Assembly: GCF_014805685.1 (NCBI RefSeq)
Contig: NC_060906.1
Span: 16,774,164-16,838,163, forward strand
Source of the DNA: Silurus meridionalis
Lineage: Eukaryota > Chordata > Actinopteri > Siluriformes > Siluridae
DNA length: 64,000 nucleotides
Direction of reading: 5' to 3'
Position numbers and translations under genes: made by a program. Below, piece by piece: positions 1 through 20,884 of this stretch. The notes below the pieces were generated by a model, which searched no databases, was not told the origin of the DNA, and was given only the letters and a program-made list of their open reading frames with translations. The first letter of the stretch is position 1, and every line of letters starts with the position of its first letter.

Positions 1-189
1 TTTAAAATCAACACAAAGTAAATATAAAATGTCATAGTCTTTTGTGTGTATTATATGTTTGTTTTCCATGTAGTTCTAGATTATGAGTGGTCCTACTGTA
101 TGTGTTGATTCCACTTTTATGTTGGTGTGTAATTGTTTGACTTGTTTAGTTGTGATTTGATGTGTGTTGCATGTGCCCCCTCTCTGTAG

Positions 190-9400
<9,211 letters not shown>

Positions 9401-10415
9401 GGAAACCAGAGAGAAACAGATGTTTTATTCCACCTCTCATCCTTTGAATTTTTCTAATGAATTCGCATTGATGCTGTTTTATGCCTTTCCTAAACATCTC
9501 TTCTTCAAATTACTAACCAATACCAAGCATATCTTACATTCCTCAAAAACTTTTATTGATTTAATTAGTTTTATTTAACAATCTACATCATCCTTATGTA
9601 CAGTATATCCATCTGCCAATCAATCAACCTTTGTTCCTGATTTATACCATTCATTTTAGCAAGAAATCAAAGTATACACACACCAACCATAATACTAGGA
9701 ATATTTAGCACCTGCTACTATATTACATTATTAAATCGACCAACCATGTGGAAGCAAAACAGGTATTAAACTGTCAAAATCTGGATAGCTATAGTTTGTA
9801 AACCTGTGCTCACCCTGGCCTATAACCATGTCATGGTCAAAATCCCTTTTTTATTTTGATGTTTGATGTGACCAGTAACTGATGTTCTTGACCTGCATCT
9901 GCATCATATTCTACAACACACTGCTGTCACAGGACTGGCTGAATAGATAACTGCATGAACGCCTAATAAACAGGATGACACACGCATGTATCATTCAAAC
10001 TTTAAGCATATAGTATGCCTTGCTTGAGTTACTGTGTAAATTGTTATAAAATGTCCAAACCGATGACACAATTCGCATGCAACCAATTCCTGGGGAGATA
10101 AAAGAGTGATACATAGGACATGCTAAAATAGAATATCAAGATCTCAAAATATTGTGATAAATTTCTTTTCCAGCACAGAGCTATGTTATCATTCCTTTTA
10201 CTATCCAAGTGTTGATTTACATTGTTTGCAGTGTACAGTGTTTTTGTACTTGCCTGCTCTTCCTCTGTTTATCATAATTGTGTGTACTAATCAGCAAATT
10301 TGATAACAGACTTGTTGCACAGAATCTGAATTATTTATATTATGAAGAGTGTAAAGTTCTGGTTTAAAAGTGTGAAACATTGAACTACTGATTATTTTTG
10401 TCTGTATGAAGATTG

Positions 10416-10426
10416 AATAAAATAAA
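10416..10426 (+). promoter_or_regulatory. Polyadenylation signals for otof exon-b transcripts
   Basis: Two overlapping AATAAA hexamers about 1 kb after the exon-b stop, with a third (aaataaat) just beyond. For exon-a transcripts a weaker ATTAAA lies at 9017-9022, between the two terminal exons. Confidence 0.55.
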
Positions 10427-10469
10427 ATTGAAATAAATATGCAGTGTTTGATTTGGTCTCTTTTCATAG

Positions 10470-10474
10470 TGTGT

Positions 10475-10512
<38 letters not shown>
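10470..10512. repeat. (GT)n microsatellite
   Basis: About 20 GT units with one GTAT interruption, just after the otof polyadenylation signals. Confidence 0.95.
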
Positions 10513-10514
<2 letters not shown>

Positions 10515-10515
<1 letters not shown>

Positions 10516-11540
10516 CAGAGGAGAGGTGGCACGTATCCTGGGGTGGAGATGTTATAGGACAACTTTTGTGGTGGTGTTTCTAAGTAGGTTACTTCTGATA
10601 TTCCTCATCCTAACATTCTTCTCTTTTCCTTTAGTACTGAGTAATAAAATGAATGTCAGGCCGGGCTGGATGGTTCCCTGACCTGAGCCAGAAGAATATT
10701 CATATGCTTTCCTATATTGCATTAAGGGTTTAAATTGTTTACTGGCAAGAATGCATATAGAATGTTGAAATTTAAAAGTCCTAATACTGAATGTGCCTAT
10801 GGAAGGTTTTACATACATAATAGCAATATTTCTATTGTTTAAGCATTATGATTAGACCTGGAGCCATGGTGACTTTGACCACAAGAAGATATGACTGTCA
10901 GTTAATTGCTCTTAAAGAGTCTCAGCTGTCTCTGGCTCACTTCCACCTCTAATTTTCACTGTGAGTGTGAGGCAGTCTGCTAACATTGTTCCTGTTCTCT
11001 GTCTTACACAAGCCACAAATCAAATCTGGACTCATTTGTCCAAATAACTTTCTTGCATTAATTCATCATAAGGACTAAAAAAGTGCTATATGCTAGTAAA
11101 TGATCCCGATTTACATGCCATCGCAATACATTTGAATTCACCCTATTTACCTTAACATAGGTGCCTTCCAGTTTTATGCTCGTGTGTAATGCAAACAGCG
11201 TTATCCCCTGCCTGTATGCCAAGCCCTTAAAGGTAAATATTGATGAAACATCTAAGGTTACACAATAACAGTGAAAAATGGGCCAGCATGTAGTTCATAT
11301 TACACTATACAAAGGAATTTATTTGGTAATCATTTTAATGAATAAATGCTAATGGTTTGTAATGTATTTGTAGTGGAACCATTAAAATTTATGTAATTTT
11401 TTATATATATTTTTTTATTATTTTTTTTTCATCAACTTGCTTCTGTCTGCAGAGCTGCAATTTACTAGATGTTTTTTGTCTTTCTCTTCATTGTGTGTAC
11501 GAGTCACCAGACTGGCCATTCTTCTCTGAACTCTCTCATT
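10515..11540. other. Intergenic, no gene seen
   Basis: About 1 kb between the otof 3' end and a LINE fragment. Only short non-conserved frames and AT-rich sequence are visible. Confidence 0.6.
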
Positions 11541-11543
11541 TAA

Positions 11544-12510
11544 ATCAAATCAAATCAAATCAAATCAAATTTTATTTGTCACAACAAAGAAAAAGAAGGC
11601 AGATAAATAAAGTATAAAACTATAAAATATAAGAATATATAAAGAATATATAAAGATATATATGAGAGAAAAAGGTGTATATACAAAATATGCTTATGGC
11701 AGTAAACAGTAAATCAGTAAACAATTTAAGGTGGTTTATGTGGTTGTCCTTAAAGTGACCGTGTGCAGTATGGTGTGGTATAAAATATAAAGTGCACTGT
11801 GCTGTGCGAGTCCAGAGCTAAAGTGACAGTCCAGAGTTTAAAGTGTTGTAGTGCGAAAAGAAAAATATGTGCAGAAAAAAAAGTGTGATGATGGAGAGAG
11901 TGGGCTAGTTTTTAGATCCTGGGTGTTTCCTTGTTTAAACTCTGAATGGCCTGCGGGAAGAAGCGGGTAGTTTAAAGTCCCTTAAGCGTCTCAGATGGTA
12001 CAGACGCTGCCGGGCCTTCTTCACTAGGGTGTTGGTGTGACAGGACCAAGACAGGTCCTGTGTGATGTGAACACCTAGGTACCGGAAACTGTCCACTCTC
12101 TCCACTGGGGTTCCATTGATGTTTAGCAGTTGGTATGACCGCTCCTGCTTTGTGCTGAAGTCCACTGTCTTGCTGACTTTCAGGAGAAGGTTGTTCTCCT
12201 GGCACCATCTCTCCAGGTTTTTAACCTCCTGTAGGTAGGCCGTCTTGTCGTTGTTGGAGATCAGGCCCACCACAACAGTGTCGTCAGCAAACTTGATGAT
12301 GGTTGTGGAGTTGGAAGTGGCCACACAGTCGTATGTGTACAGTGAGTACAGCAGGGGGCTCAGAACACAACCCTGGGGAGCTCCAGTGCTGTGGTATGGC
12401 TTGTGGTCTTTCAGTCAGGAAGTTAGAGATCCATTGACACAGTGGCAGTCCCAGGACCTCCAACTTAGAGGTGAATGTGGAGGGAATTATGGTGTTATGG
12501 TGTAAAAGCT
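11544..12510 (-). mobile_element. 3' fragment of a CR1/L2-type LINE (non-LTR retrotransposon)
   Basis: On the minus strand a reverse transcriptase remnant reads TIIKFADDTVVVGLISNND, which includes the FADD catalytic motif, then WCQENNLLLKVSKT, SFRYLGVHITQDLSW and VKKARQRLYHLRRL. This is typical of the abundant fish CR1/L2/Rex1-like elements. Upstream pieces (WISNFLTERPQ) lie in another frame, so the coding region is frameshifted. The element ends in a (GATTT)n tail, seen as (AAATC)n at 11545-11570. 5'-truncated and inactive. Confidence 0.85.
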
Positions 12511-12659
12511 GAAATTTAGTCCACAAACAGCAAACAGCATTTAACTGCTGTTTTATTTTATTTTTTTCTCTTTGTTTATTTTTCACACTATTCTTTGTAA
12601 AATCTAGAGACTGTTGTGTATGAAAAACCCAGAATATATAAAAACCAGTCAATTTGATT

Positions 12660-13615
12660 TATTGATGTAAACAAGGGATGTAGATTTAACATGTTTATTG
12701 GATGAATTATTTATGGAGTAAAATAAAACGTTGCCCTCAATGTCGGATTTAAGGGCTGCGGCAATTCCACGTTTATTTTTTAGCTTTTTAGAAATATAAA
12801 CTCTTCTGTTTTAACTAAACTTTACAATTATGTCAGTTAGTGGTTTTGAAAGCTACATGCTTTAAAAATGGCAATAATGGAAATGCTTTAGGGCCAGATA
12901 TGCGCAGTATAATCACAACGCGTTTGGTATTGTTTACATCATTGAAATGGTCCATAGGTGAGCAGGCAAATGCGTAGGGCCTTGGGCTTAAATCGGGGGC
13001 CTTCATAACTGTGACAAACCTATACATTAATACACCAATCAAGACTGGCAGCATAAGACAAGGCTCTTTGGCGATTGAAAAAATAAACATTTGTAAATAA
13101 AAATAGCAATCGCAGCTAATCTACAGCATTGTTTTTTTTATTTCAAAACAGTACCTTAACTGTCTGTATAACGTATAAATGTTGGTGATGTTTATCAAAA
13201 TAGCTTTCTTCATACTTATTTTTAGTTTTTAAATAAATTGTGCTGTTGTATTTAAATATTCTATCTGTTTAGTATTTTGTCTCTTTCAGTTCCACTGTTG
13301 ATTTGTTTATACAGTGCATATTTAGTGTTTTTAAGAATAGTGGACAGTAACGAAGTAAATGCAATTTGTTCATTTGTTGCTTTTAGTATGAATGCAAGCT
13401 AATACTAGTTACAGATGTTACTGTGTTCCACTAAAGTAGGCTTATGTCCTTCTGTTCAATATTCCATTATTGACTATGCAGTTTAGCTGTTTCATTCTCA
13501 AACAGTAAAAGCTATTAAGTATTCCTATATGGCTAAAAAATAGCCTTAAAGAAACCACATACTACACGATCAAAACGTTTTTTTTTTGGCACAAAAATAG
13601 TACAAATAAAGACTT
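12660..13615. other. Intergenic, no gene seen
   Basis: AT-rich sequence between the LINE fragment and the 3' end of the USP gene; nothing recognised on either strand. Confidence 0.6.
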
Positions 13616-13619
13616 TGTA

Positions 13620-13625
13620 TTTATT
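13620..13625 (-). promoter_or_regulatory. AATAAA overlapping the USP stop codon
   Basis: On the minus strand the end reads GCT TAA TAA ATA C, so AATAAA begins within the stop codon. If used, the 3' UTR would be only about 10-30 nt. Usage is inferred, not shown. Confidence 0.4.
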
Positions 13626-14407
13626 AAGCTGGGTTCCCATCTGTGCTGACTCTCTCATATAAAAGCACATAAGCGCTACTCAACCCCAGCTCCAATAAGT
13701 CCGTCTTGTTCACCAGAGTGATGATTTCATCATTACAGGACATCCACAGGTCAGAGTTCTTAGTGAAACAGTCAGCTACATAATGTCCTGGAAAAGAGAC
13801 ATGCACAGATAATGTGCATATGAATTACAGTATATAATATAAAATGGGGGGTTAACTTACCAGAAAACTGTGTCCTCCCAATATGACTGATGAAACTGAT
13901 CAGTCGATAGGATGATTTACCCTAAAAACAAAACACATCACAATACAAAAAAAATCAAATAATGACACACAACTGGAGTACAGGCAATTCTCAATCCTCT
14001 TTCTAATTCTCTTTCTTATCTTCCTATCTTTCTCACTTCATCTTGAATATTGTTTTCCACCAATTCATTTTGGTCTGTCTCACTGGCCTCATCACTGCTG
14101 TTCTCTACATTAAGGAGGAAGGCACAGAGAAAATAAGCTTGTGTTTAATTTATCTGGATGTGATATATTCTGGCTTTAGAAATGTAGATAATATGGCTTG
14201 GAATATTTGCTTGCTTGTGACATACCATTTTTGGGCGCATCTAACTGCGAATGGCGGCTTATCAGCAGCTCAGGAGGGATCTCCACTTTTGTAGTCAGTT
14301 TGCTGATTGTGCCACTTTGTGTTACTTTGAATCTGTTCAGATGCAGAATCAGAAACCTGGAGAGAAAAGAAATTCTAACGTTAATGCTGATGATCTGTAG
14401 TCAAGCA

Positions 14408-14483
<76 letters not shown>

Positions 14484-17400
14484 CAGCCTTACCTGGGCAG
14501 AGTGTGGAGCACCCACAAGGAGGTGGCAGATTTTCCTCCACATTTCTCACAATTGCTCTCCAACACTGTTTGGGTCTACAATATACACATTTTTCATACA
14601 CAGAGGAGTCAGTAATAATATAGTGTCATGGATGTAAACATTTTAAAGAAGAGAGAGAAGAAGAGAGCTGCTCACATTGAGTAAGTCATGGAAGCACTTT
14701 TCCAATGAGTTGTGATTTGGGGGTACAGAAATATGATTAAACACCTCCACTTTGCTCCTCGTGAATTCACAGCTGCAAACAAACAACATGCATTAAAAAT
14801 CTTATATAAATCTACATGTACAAACTACCAACTCTTTTCGTTATTTGTCACACCTGGAGCAGCTTATAATGTTCCTCATCTTGAAAAAGAAATTAGACCC
14901 CACTGGGCATCTAGTCATCACATTCTTTTGTAAACGCAGCCTTTGTACAGACTCCTTTAGTTGGGTAAGACAGTGGCAGAGGAATTCATGGGCATCCTAT
15001 ACATACACCCACAAACACAAAAGTGATCATTAAATCATGTCCAACCATGTGTGTGTGCATGTAAGTTTCCTTAGTGTGTGTTTCTTTTCTTACATTCTCT
15101 TGAAAGAAAGTGAATTCTGGGTTGACTTGTGCAGCAGACGTAATCAGGTCCATGAGGAGAGAATTGACATTATCGTTGCTTTGAAGTTCAGAGCTGCTTC
15201 TTAACTTTGACAGCTTCACAAAACTTCTGCAAAGGATCCAGAACAAAAAAATCCGTTTCACATTAGTTTATTCCCTATTATCGGTAATCGTCACTATTAC
15301 GTCTACTGTAGGTTTCCTATTATTGATTTTCTCAATTAATTATTGTAACCATCTGATTCAAGTAGTTGGGCTAAGTATGAAAACATTATATTCCTGCCAA
15401 TTGGCCTATCTGATGTATAACATTAGTAGCCATGAGTATGACTCTTGTACTGTAACACATTTAATTCTGGTGCAAAGTGCGAAATCACTCCACCTATAAA
15501 ACTCGTTTGCGTTGGCCAACTTTAATTTGATCCTTTTATCCTTTTATTATTTCATAGATATTCATATTTAAATAATATAAAAGTATGAATCGTTTAAATA
15601 ATAAATATACAATCCAAAAAATATTAGTACCTACTGAACTTGTCATCTATGTGGGGGGATGCATTTTCCAGCAGGTCGGAGAGCTCTTTACAGAAAGTCT
15701 CAGCTGTGAAGAGACACTGCAGACTCGCGTTTATGTAGCAGTTGCTATCAAAATTAGGCAAACTGCAAAAGATTCAACTGTTAGATACACATCTTGGTTC
15801 ACAAAAGCACATTCGCAGTGTATAAAACGTTCAAACTTGTAGTAAAGTGCTACTCTTAAAGTTCAAGTGTTACCTACTATAAATAATACATATATAGTCT
15901 GATTAATATGCAAGTGCATTCCATTTCAAGTGCATAGAGATATCAATAAGCATAAAATCTATAAACTAAGTCCAATCTGAATATCAATTTTAAAATAAAA
16001 ATGAAGACATTGTTTCATACCTACAACTGGGCAGTAGATTGCTTGTGATCTTGGACAGTGTCCTATTGGAACTGGAAGAATGAGACATAGGATTTATAGG
16101 AAATGATTTATGTCTGTTCAGGTCTGTAATATTACCAATTTAAATAAAGATTTCTTTGCTATATTTTGCTCAACTGTCTCTTACCTGAATGTATAATCTG
16201 TCTCGGTTACACAGAGTTCAAGCCATGGATTCACCAGGTTTTCTGAAAACTTTGCAATATCCTCATCCACTTGTAAAAGGATCATTTTGTTTATATCTTC
16301 TAAATTTTCTTTGCTATACAAGGTTTTCATAGTTCTTTCACCATTTTCTGTTATCACTGCATTTTTCCTCCGTGAGATTTTTGCTCTCAAGTAGTCCTCC
16401 TCGTATGTACTTTGAGTCAAACTTACTAGGTTCCCATTAGTCTTCAACTTATTGGACCTAAAAGAGTGAAGAGTGTGTAGTGGATTATTTACCTACATGT
16501 ACTTTTCACTGTACACAACAATTTAAATAAAGCTTTCTTTGCTATATTTTACTCATATATCTCTTACCTGAATGCATAAGGAGCAGTCTTTGTATTGCAT
16601 AATGGGGTCATCAGCAACAGATCATTATACAGGTTGTAAGTATTGTTGTACAGATCTGGTGAGAACGGTTCTTTCTTCTTTTCTTTCTTACTTTCATGTT
16701 CATGCAAGATCATCTTCATTTCTTCTTCCTGTCTATTTTCTATTGCAAATTCCTTCACTGCACTTTGCAAATTTGCTTCAACGGGGAACTCTTTGGTATT
16801 CCCAACCAAAGTATGAATCAGCAATTCACTGGAACTGCAACAGAGAGGCATAGAGTTTATACGGAACGATTTATGTCTGATCACGTCTGCATATTCCAGA
16901 CCTATTAACTATTTCATTAAAGATTTCTTTGCTATATTTTACTCAGCTGTCTCTTACTTGAATGCACAGAGATCTGTCACACCAAGATCAAGCCCTTGAT
17001 TGAACAGTTTCTCTGACAACGTGGCAATGTCCTCATCCAAATGTGATAGAAACATTTTGTCTGTATCTTCCATTTTTTCGTTGCTATACAGGGGCATCTC
17101 AGTTCTTTCACCCTTTTCTGTTCTTACTGCATTTTTCCTCCCTGAGCTTTTTATATCTGCTCTAGAGTAGATCTCTTCATCCTCCTCAGATGTACTTTGA
17201 GAGAGACTTGCTACGTTCCCTTTGGTATTCAACTTATTGGACCTGGGTTTGTTATCTGGGTTTGTTTTGTTGGGTGATAAGCCATTCTTTATTGGCTTCT
17301 TGGTGATCGTGGCAACTTTCTCATACGTTTTTTCCGGGACCCCTTTCTTGTTTACCAAATCTATTCTTTTACTTGTCTCAGAACGGTTAAATAAGGCCTT

Positions 17401-19515
17401 ATGCTGGTTTTTTTCTTGACTTGCTAGCTTTACTGCAGTAACAAGTTGAGGACTGTTATTTGGAGTTGAGTTGCTGAGGAATAAAGCAGATGCAAACATT
17501 CATATTTTTAAAATATTAAAAAGAAAGTATTTGTCACACAGGGCACAGGGCATACACATCCTCTGTCACAATTCATTAGCCACTTCACATGAGTTTTTTG
17601 TTTGAGTTGATTTCATTACATGAAGGATGAAATGTTTGTAGCGTACCTTTCTGTAGGTATTGCTGCTTTTTGATGCTGTTTTTTCTACAGTTAATAAAAA
17701 GAAACACAAAGACACGAGTGTTACGCTTATATAAACACTGTTTTTCCCCAAAATATATTATTCTTTAAATATTTGGTTATTTTTTTTTATTCATTATTAT
17801 ATTATAGTAGGCAGTCCATGCAGCATTACTTCCGGTTGCGTTTTTTTGGAGTGTCTAGTGCATTAGGTAGTAGTTACAATACGGTTATGTCGTAGGCTAC
17901 ACAGTGAACATATGATATAGACCAGGGGTCACCAACCTTTTTGACACCAAGAGCTACTTCTTGAGCACTGACTAATGTGAAGGGCTACCAGTTTGATACA
18001 CACTTCTGAAATAACAAATTTGCTCAATTTACCTTTAACTATATGTTATTATTAATAATTAATGATATTCATCTATATCAGGGTGTCAAACTCAATTGCA
18101 CAGGGGGCCAAAACTCAAAGCACACTTTAGGTCGCGGGCTGTACCGGATAAACATTTATTGAACACACTAAAACAATGTTTTTTAAACATAAATATGAAT
18201 AAAAACAGACAGGAATATTATTTCAAATATAAAAATATATACAAAAATATCTCCATTCAAACACCAGACATCTCACAGCTTCATCATGCAGCACTTCAGA
18301 AACTCTCCCTCAGTAAATAACTGGCTGATGTGACTCTGATTTCTCCTCTGTTTTCACACCAGCTTCACTTTGTGATTTTGCTGTGGTGAAAAACATCTGC
18401 TGAAATGTCAGATTCTTCTTTAACTCTTCTACTTTTTGTATCTTCTGCTCTGCATTCAGGTTTTTCAGATTAGCCTGATGTTTTGATGTATTGTCAATTC
18501 CTTAATTACAGTCACATTCGCTCCATAAATAAGACACACGTGTTTACCAGCAGTGTCAGTAAACATAAACTCAGAATCCCATCGGTTTTGAAAGGCTCTG
18601 TTTTCTAAATCAACTTTTCTCTTCACCACTGTGAGGCGCTGTTTCACAATAACTTTACAATAGTGTTAAATACATCAACAGAAGTTTGACTTGATTGACG
18701 CTGGAACGTTCCCAGGTAGTCTAGTGTTCGGTAAGGCAGCTAAAGCGCTGCATTATGGGATATGTAGTTTCTGTTTATCAGCGCTTCATATCGCCGGGCC
18801 ATCAATAACAATAAAAATAATAAATCTTTATAAAATCATCTTGCGGGCCGGATATAAGTGTACATCGGGTTGGATTTGAGTTTGACACCACTGATCTATG
18901 TGAAAACACTAATCATGTTAATGATTTCTCACAATAATTATCAACAATGATTTAACAAGGTAGGAAACAGCTATTTTTAGAAAAAGCTCATATGGTGCTT
19001 GCGGGCACCACGTTGGTGACCCCTGATGTAGACAGTAAGACATTTGGGATGCGACCTTTTGACTCTTCTGCACTAGTTAAAGGATGTAAAATTTACATAA
19101 GCGAAAAGAAGTCTCTTGCAACAATAAAGTCCGTAATAGAATGATGTTATTGCCTTCGTGTAAGCTTTATGTTTGTTTGTGGAGGTACTGGGGGTAATAA
19201 TGGGGGTCACCGGTGTCATTACTATCAGGACGCACTTTAGAATGAAATAGATGTCAAGCAGATCTCATGTGACAGCAGTGTTACAGGATGGAGAGTTAAA
19301 ACGCATATATTACCTTCATATATTAATATCGAGTTTTATACTGAGGAATGCATTACCATAAAGAAAAAGAAAAACCCAATATAAAATGCAAATCATTACA
19401 TGATCGTTAGGGGACGTTTTCTTTGTAGGACACTGACATATAATTCACTTTTTATAAAAAGTTATTGGATTTAATGGTTTCCTACCCTAAATCGAAGAAA
19501 AGGAAAGCATAACAT
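13624..19515 (-). CDS. USP37-like ubiquitin carboxyl-terminal hydrolase (15 exons, 728 aa)
   Basis: Deubiquitinase of the USP (C19) family, closest in my reading to USP37/USP26/USP29. Exons in transcript order: 19515-19486, 17684-17647, 17473-16958, 16834-16568, 16457-16185, 16071-16021, 15762-15631, 15226-15094, 14996-14854, 14772-14676, 14575-14493, 14356-14226, 14104-14037, 13921-13861, 13787-13624; all phases close. The first ~390 residues are lysine/serine-rich and low-complexity. Then the catalytic domain: Cys box LPNFDSNCYINASLQCLF, QENDAHEFLCHCLTQLKESV, a zinc-ribbon half NCEKCGGKS, LPRFLILHLNRFKV, His box TQFSGHYVADCF and WMSCNDE. Cys, His and Asn/Asp candidates are all present, so it is probably active. 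It lacks the N-terminal PH-like domain and the UIM insert of USP37. Start: a Met exon in frame behind a CRE-containing promoter, less certain than the rest. Confidence 0.8.
14037..14104 (-). CDS. Short acidic linker exon of the USP gene
   Basis: A 68-nt exon needed to reconcile phases between FLILHLNRF (exon ending 14226) and SYRLISFISH (exon 13921-13861); without it the join creates a stop. It has acceptor tgtag and donor gtgaga and encodes ENSSDEASETDQNELVENN followed by IQDE. It occupies the place where USP37 carries its long UIM-containing insert. Confidence 0.72.
14409..14477. repeat. (TG)n microsatellite
   Basis: About 34 TG units in the USP intron, ending 16 nt from the donor of the exon 14575-14493. 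Confidence 0.97.
16185..17244 (-). repeat. Tandem exon-intron duplication inside the USP gene
   Basis: The 3' half of exon 17473-16958 (SNKLNTKGNVASLSQSTSEE ... DEDIATLSEKLFNQGLDLGV) and exon 16457-16185 (SNKLKTNGNLVSLTQSTYEE ... DEDIAKFSENLVNPWLELCV) are clear copies. The flanking intron text tttctttgctatatttt...ctcttac recurs at about 16151, 16538 and 16924, roughly 385-390 bp apart, so intron and exon were copied together. The middle exon 16834-16568 keeps the flank and a similar exon end but has otherwise diverged. Confidence 0.85.
17923..19025. mobile_element. Outer non-autonomous hAT element
   Basis: Terminal inverted repeats caggggtcaccaac (left) and gttggtgacccctg (right). Target-site duplication atatagac / atgtagac, 8 bp with one mismatch, as expected for hAT. 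No transposase frame. It carries another hAT element inside and lies in the first intron of the USP gene. Confidence 0.88.
18079..18893. mobile_element. Inner hAT element nested in the outer one
   Basis: Imperfect termini cagggtgtcaaactcaa (left) and ttgagtttgacaccactg (right), with 8-bp duplication atctatat / atctatgt. The ends match the 'gtgtcaaactc...gggccgc' hAT repeats common in vertebrates. Remnant interior, no intact transposase. Confidence 0.85.
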
Positions 19516-19620
19516 GTTGACTTTCTCTTGCTGGTATTTCCTTGCTGAAATCTGCGCGGAGTTTGAAGTTGAATGAAGGTTCACTGCTGCGCTGTTGCCC
19601 CTTAATACCCAGAGTGTTTG

Positions 19621-19628
19621 TGACGTCA
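19621..19628. promoter_or_regulatory. Perfect CRE palindrome TGACGTCA
   Basis: Lies about 105 nt upstream of the predicted USP start codon (minus strand). The full 8-bp palindrome is the high-affinity CREB/ATF site and such sites cluster within 200 bp of start sites. Role inferred. Confidence 0.55.
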
Positions 19629-19656
19629 CAAGAGGACCATCGTTACTCAGCATCAC

Positions 19657-19658
<2 letters not shown>

Positions 19659-19746
<88 letters not shown>

Positions 19747-19792
19747 GTCTGTCTGTCTGTCTGTATGTCTGTCTGTCTATCTATCTATTTAA
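19659..19792. repeat. (CTAT)n/(CTGT)n tetranucleotide array
   Basis: More than 20 CTAT units, then CTGT units from about 19746, then CTAT again. Confidence 0.97.
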
Positions 19793-19980
19793 TGGGATAT
19801 GCAGTGTGTGTGTTATATAATATATACATACCCTGTTATATATATATATATCATAAACACATACAGATAAATACACTACAAATTATGAATTATTGTTCCA
19901 AATCACTTTTTCATAACATGAATGTAATAGATCCTAAACTAACCTGATCAAATTACATTCACTATATCTAATTTGACATT

Positions 19981-20106
19981 GCGCATGCGCCTTACGGTCG
20001 GATAGAAATAGCCGCAAGTCGAAGGAAAACTTCCTGCAATACATGTTGCGTTACTGACTCAAGGACAAGGAAGATCTGGATAGAAATATGCTGAGATTTT
20101 ACAAGG
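19981..20106 (+). promoter_or_regulatory. NRF-1-type promoter and possible orphan first exon
   Basis: A perfect NRF-1 palindrome GCGCATGCGC at 19981-19990 is followed by CpG-bearing sequence and an ATG at 20089 (M L R F Y K) ending in a good donor, AAG|gtaaga, at 20106. No matching downstream coding exon is recognisable before pdia6; the following 3 kb is mostly transposon debris. It may be a non-coding RNA start, a 5' exon of a gene lost or skipped here, or a divergent transcript of the USP promoter. Confidence 0.4.
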
Positions 20107-20884
20107 TAAGATAAATCTTTATTTATACATTTTATTAAATATTTAATAAAACTCTTAGTTGTGCTTTAACTGCAGTCATGGACTAATTAACTATTTCCCA
20201 CCTTTTATTAATAATAAATCAATAAATAAATATTTAGAGAACTGCGATCATTTTCAGATGAATTGAATTTAATTGAATCACATTTTATTGAATTCCGGCG
20301 TACATTTTTAGTTTGCTAATAGGTTCACCCTCAAACATGAATGCTCTCTACATGTAAACATTTATAGATTTATAATTAAAATTAAATCTGTTAGAAATAA
20401 TGTGTGGCTTTACTCATTGTAAGATTTACCGTCAACTACATGCATCATATATTTATTTGTGTTTGATTTGTCATCTCGAGATTTATTTTACTTTGCTGGA
20501 AGCTTCCTTTCCAATATACCAAACCGTTGCACAAACAAACTTGTATACTGTATAATAAAGTTATCTACATTTAAAGATTTGATTTTTATGTTAAGACAAA
20601 TTGTGTACATGATGTGAAACATTGTTTTAAAAAAAAAATATCTAACTATAACATTTTTTTTTTCATTTTTGATCCAGTTTGGGATTGTCATAATTACATG
20701 TTTATTTATTTTTATTTTGTATTAAACTGAACTTTACTTGTGTAAATCAATGTTTCTTGTTTTCTCTCTCTTTTTTGACTTTTGTGAATGACATTATTCC
20801 AACATTTTATGACCAGTTTTGTAAAAAAAATATATATATAAAAAGATGTTTGTACATATATGTGACACAAGTTTTAGCACATAT

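Noticed and set aside
13861..14226. Direct splice of the USP exon ending at 14226 to the one starting at 13921
   Set aside because: The junction would read AAT GGG TAA and stop; the 68-nt exon at 14104-14037 restores the frame.
14410..14640. Val-Cys repeat open frames
   Set aside because: They are the translated (TG)n microsatellite in an intron of the USP gene.
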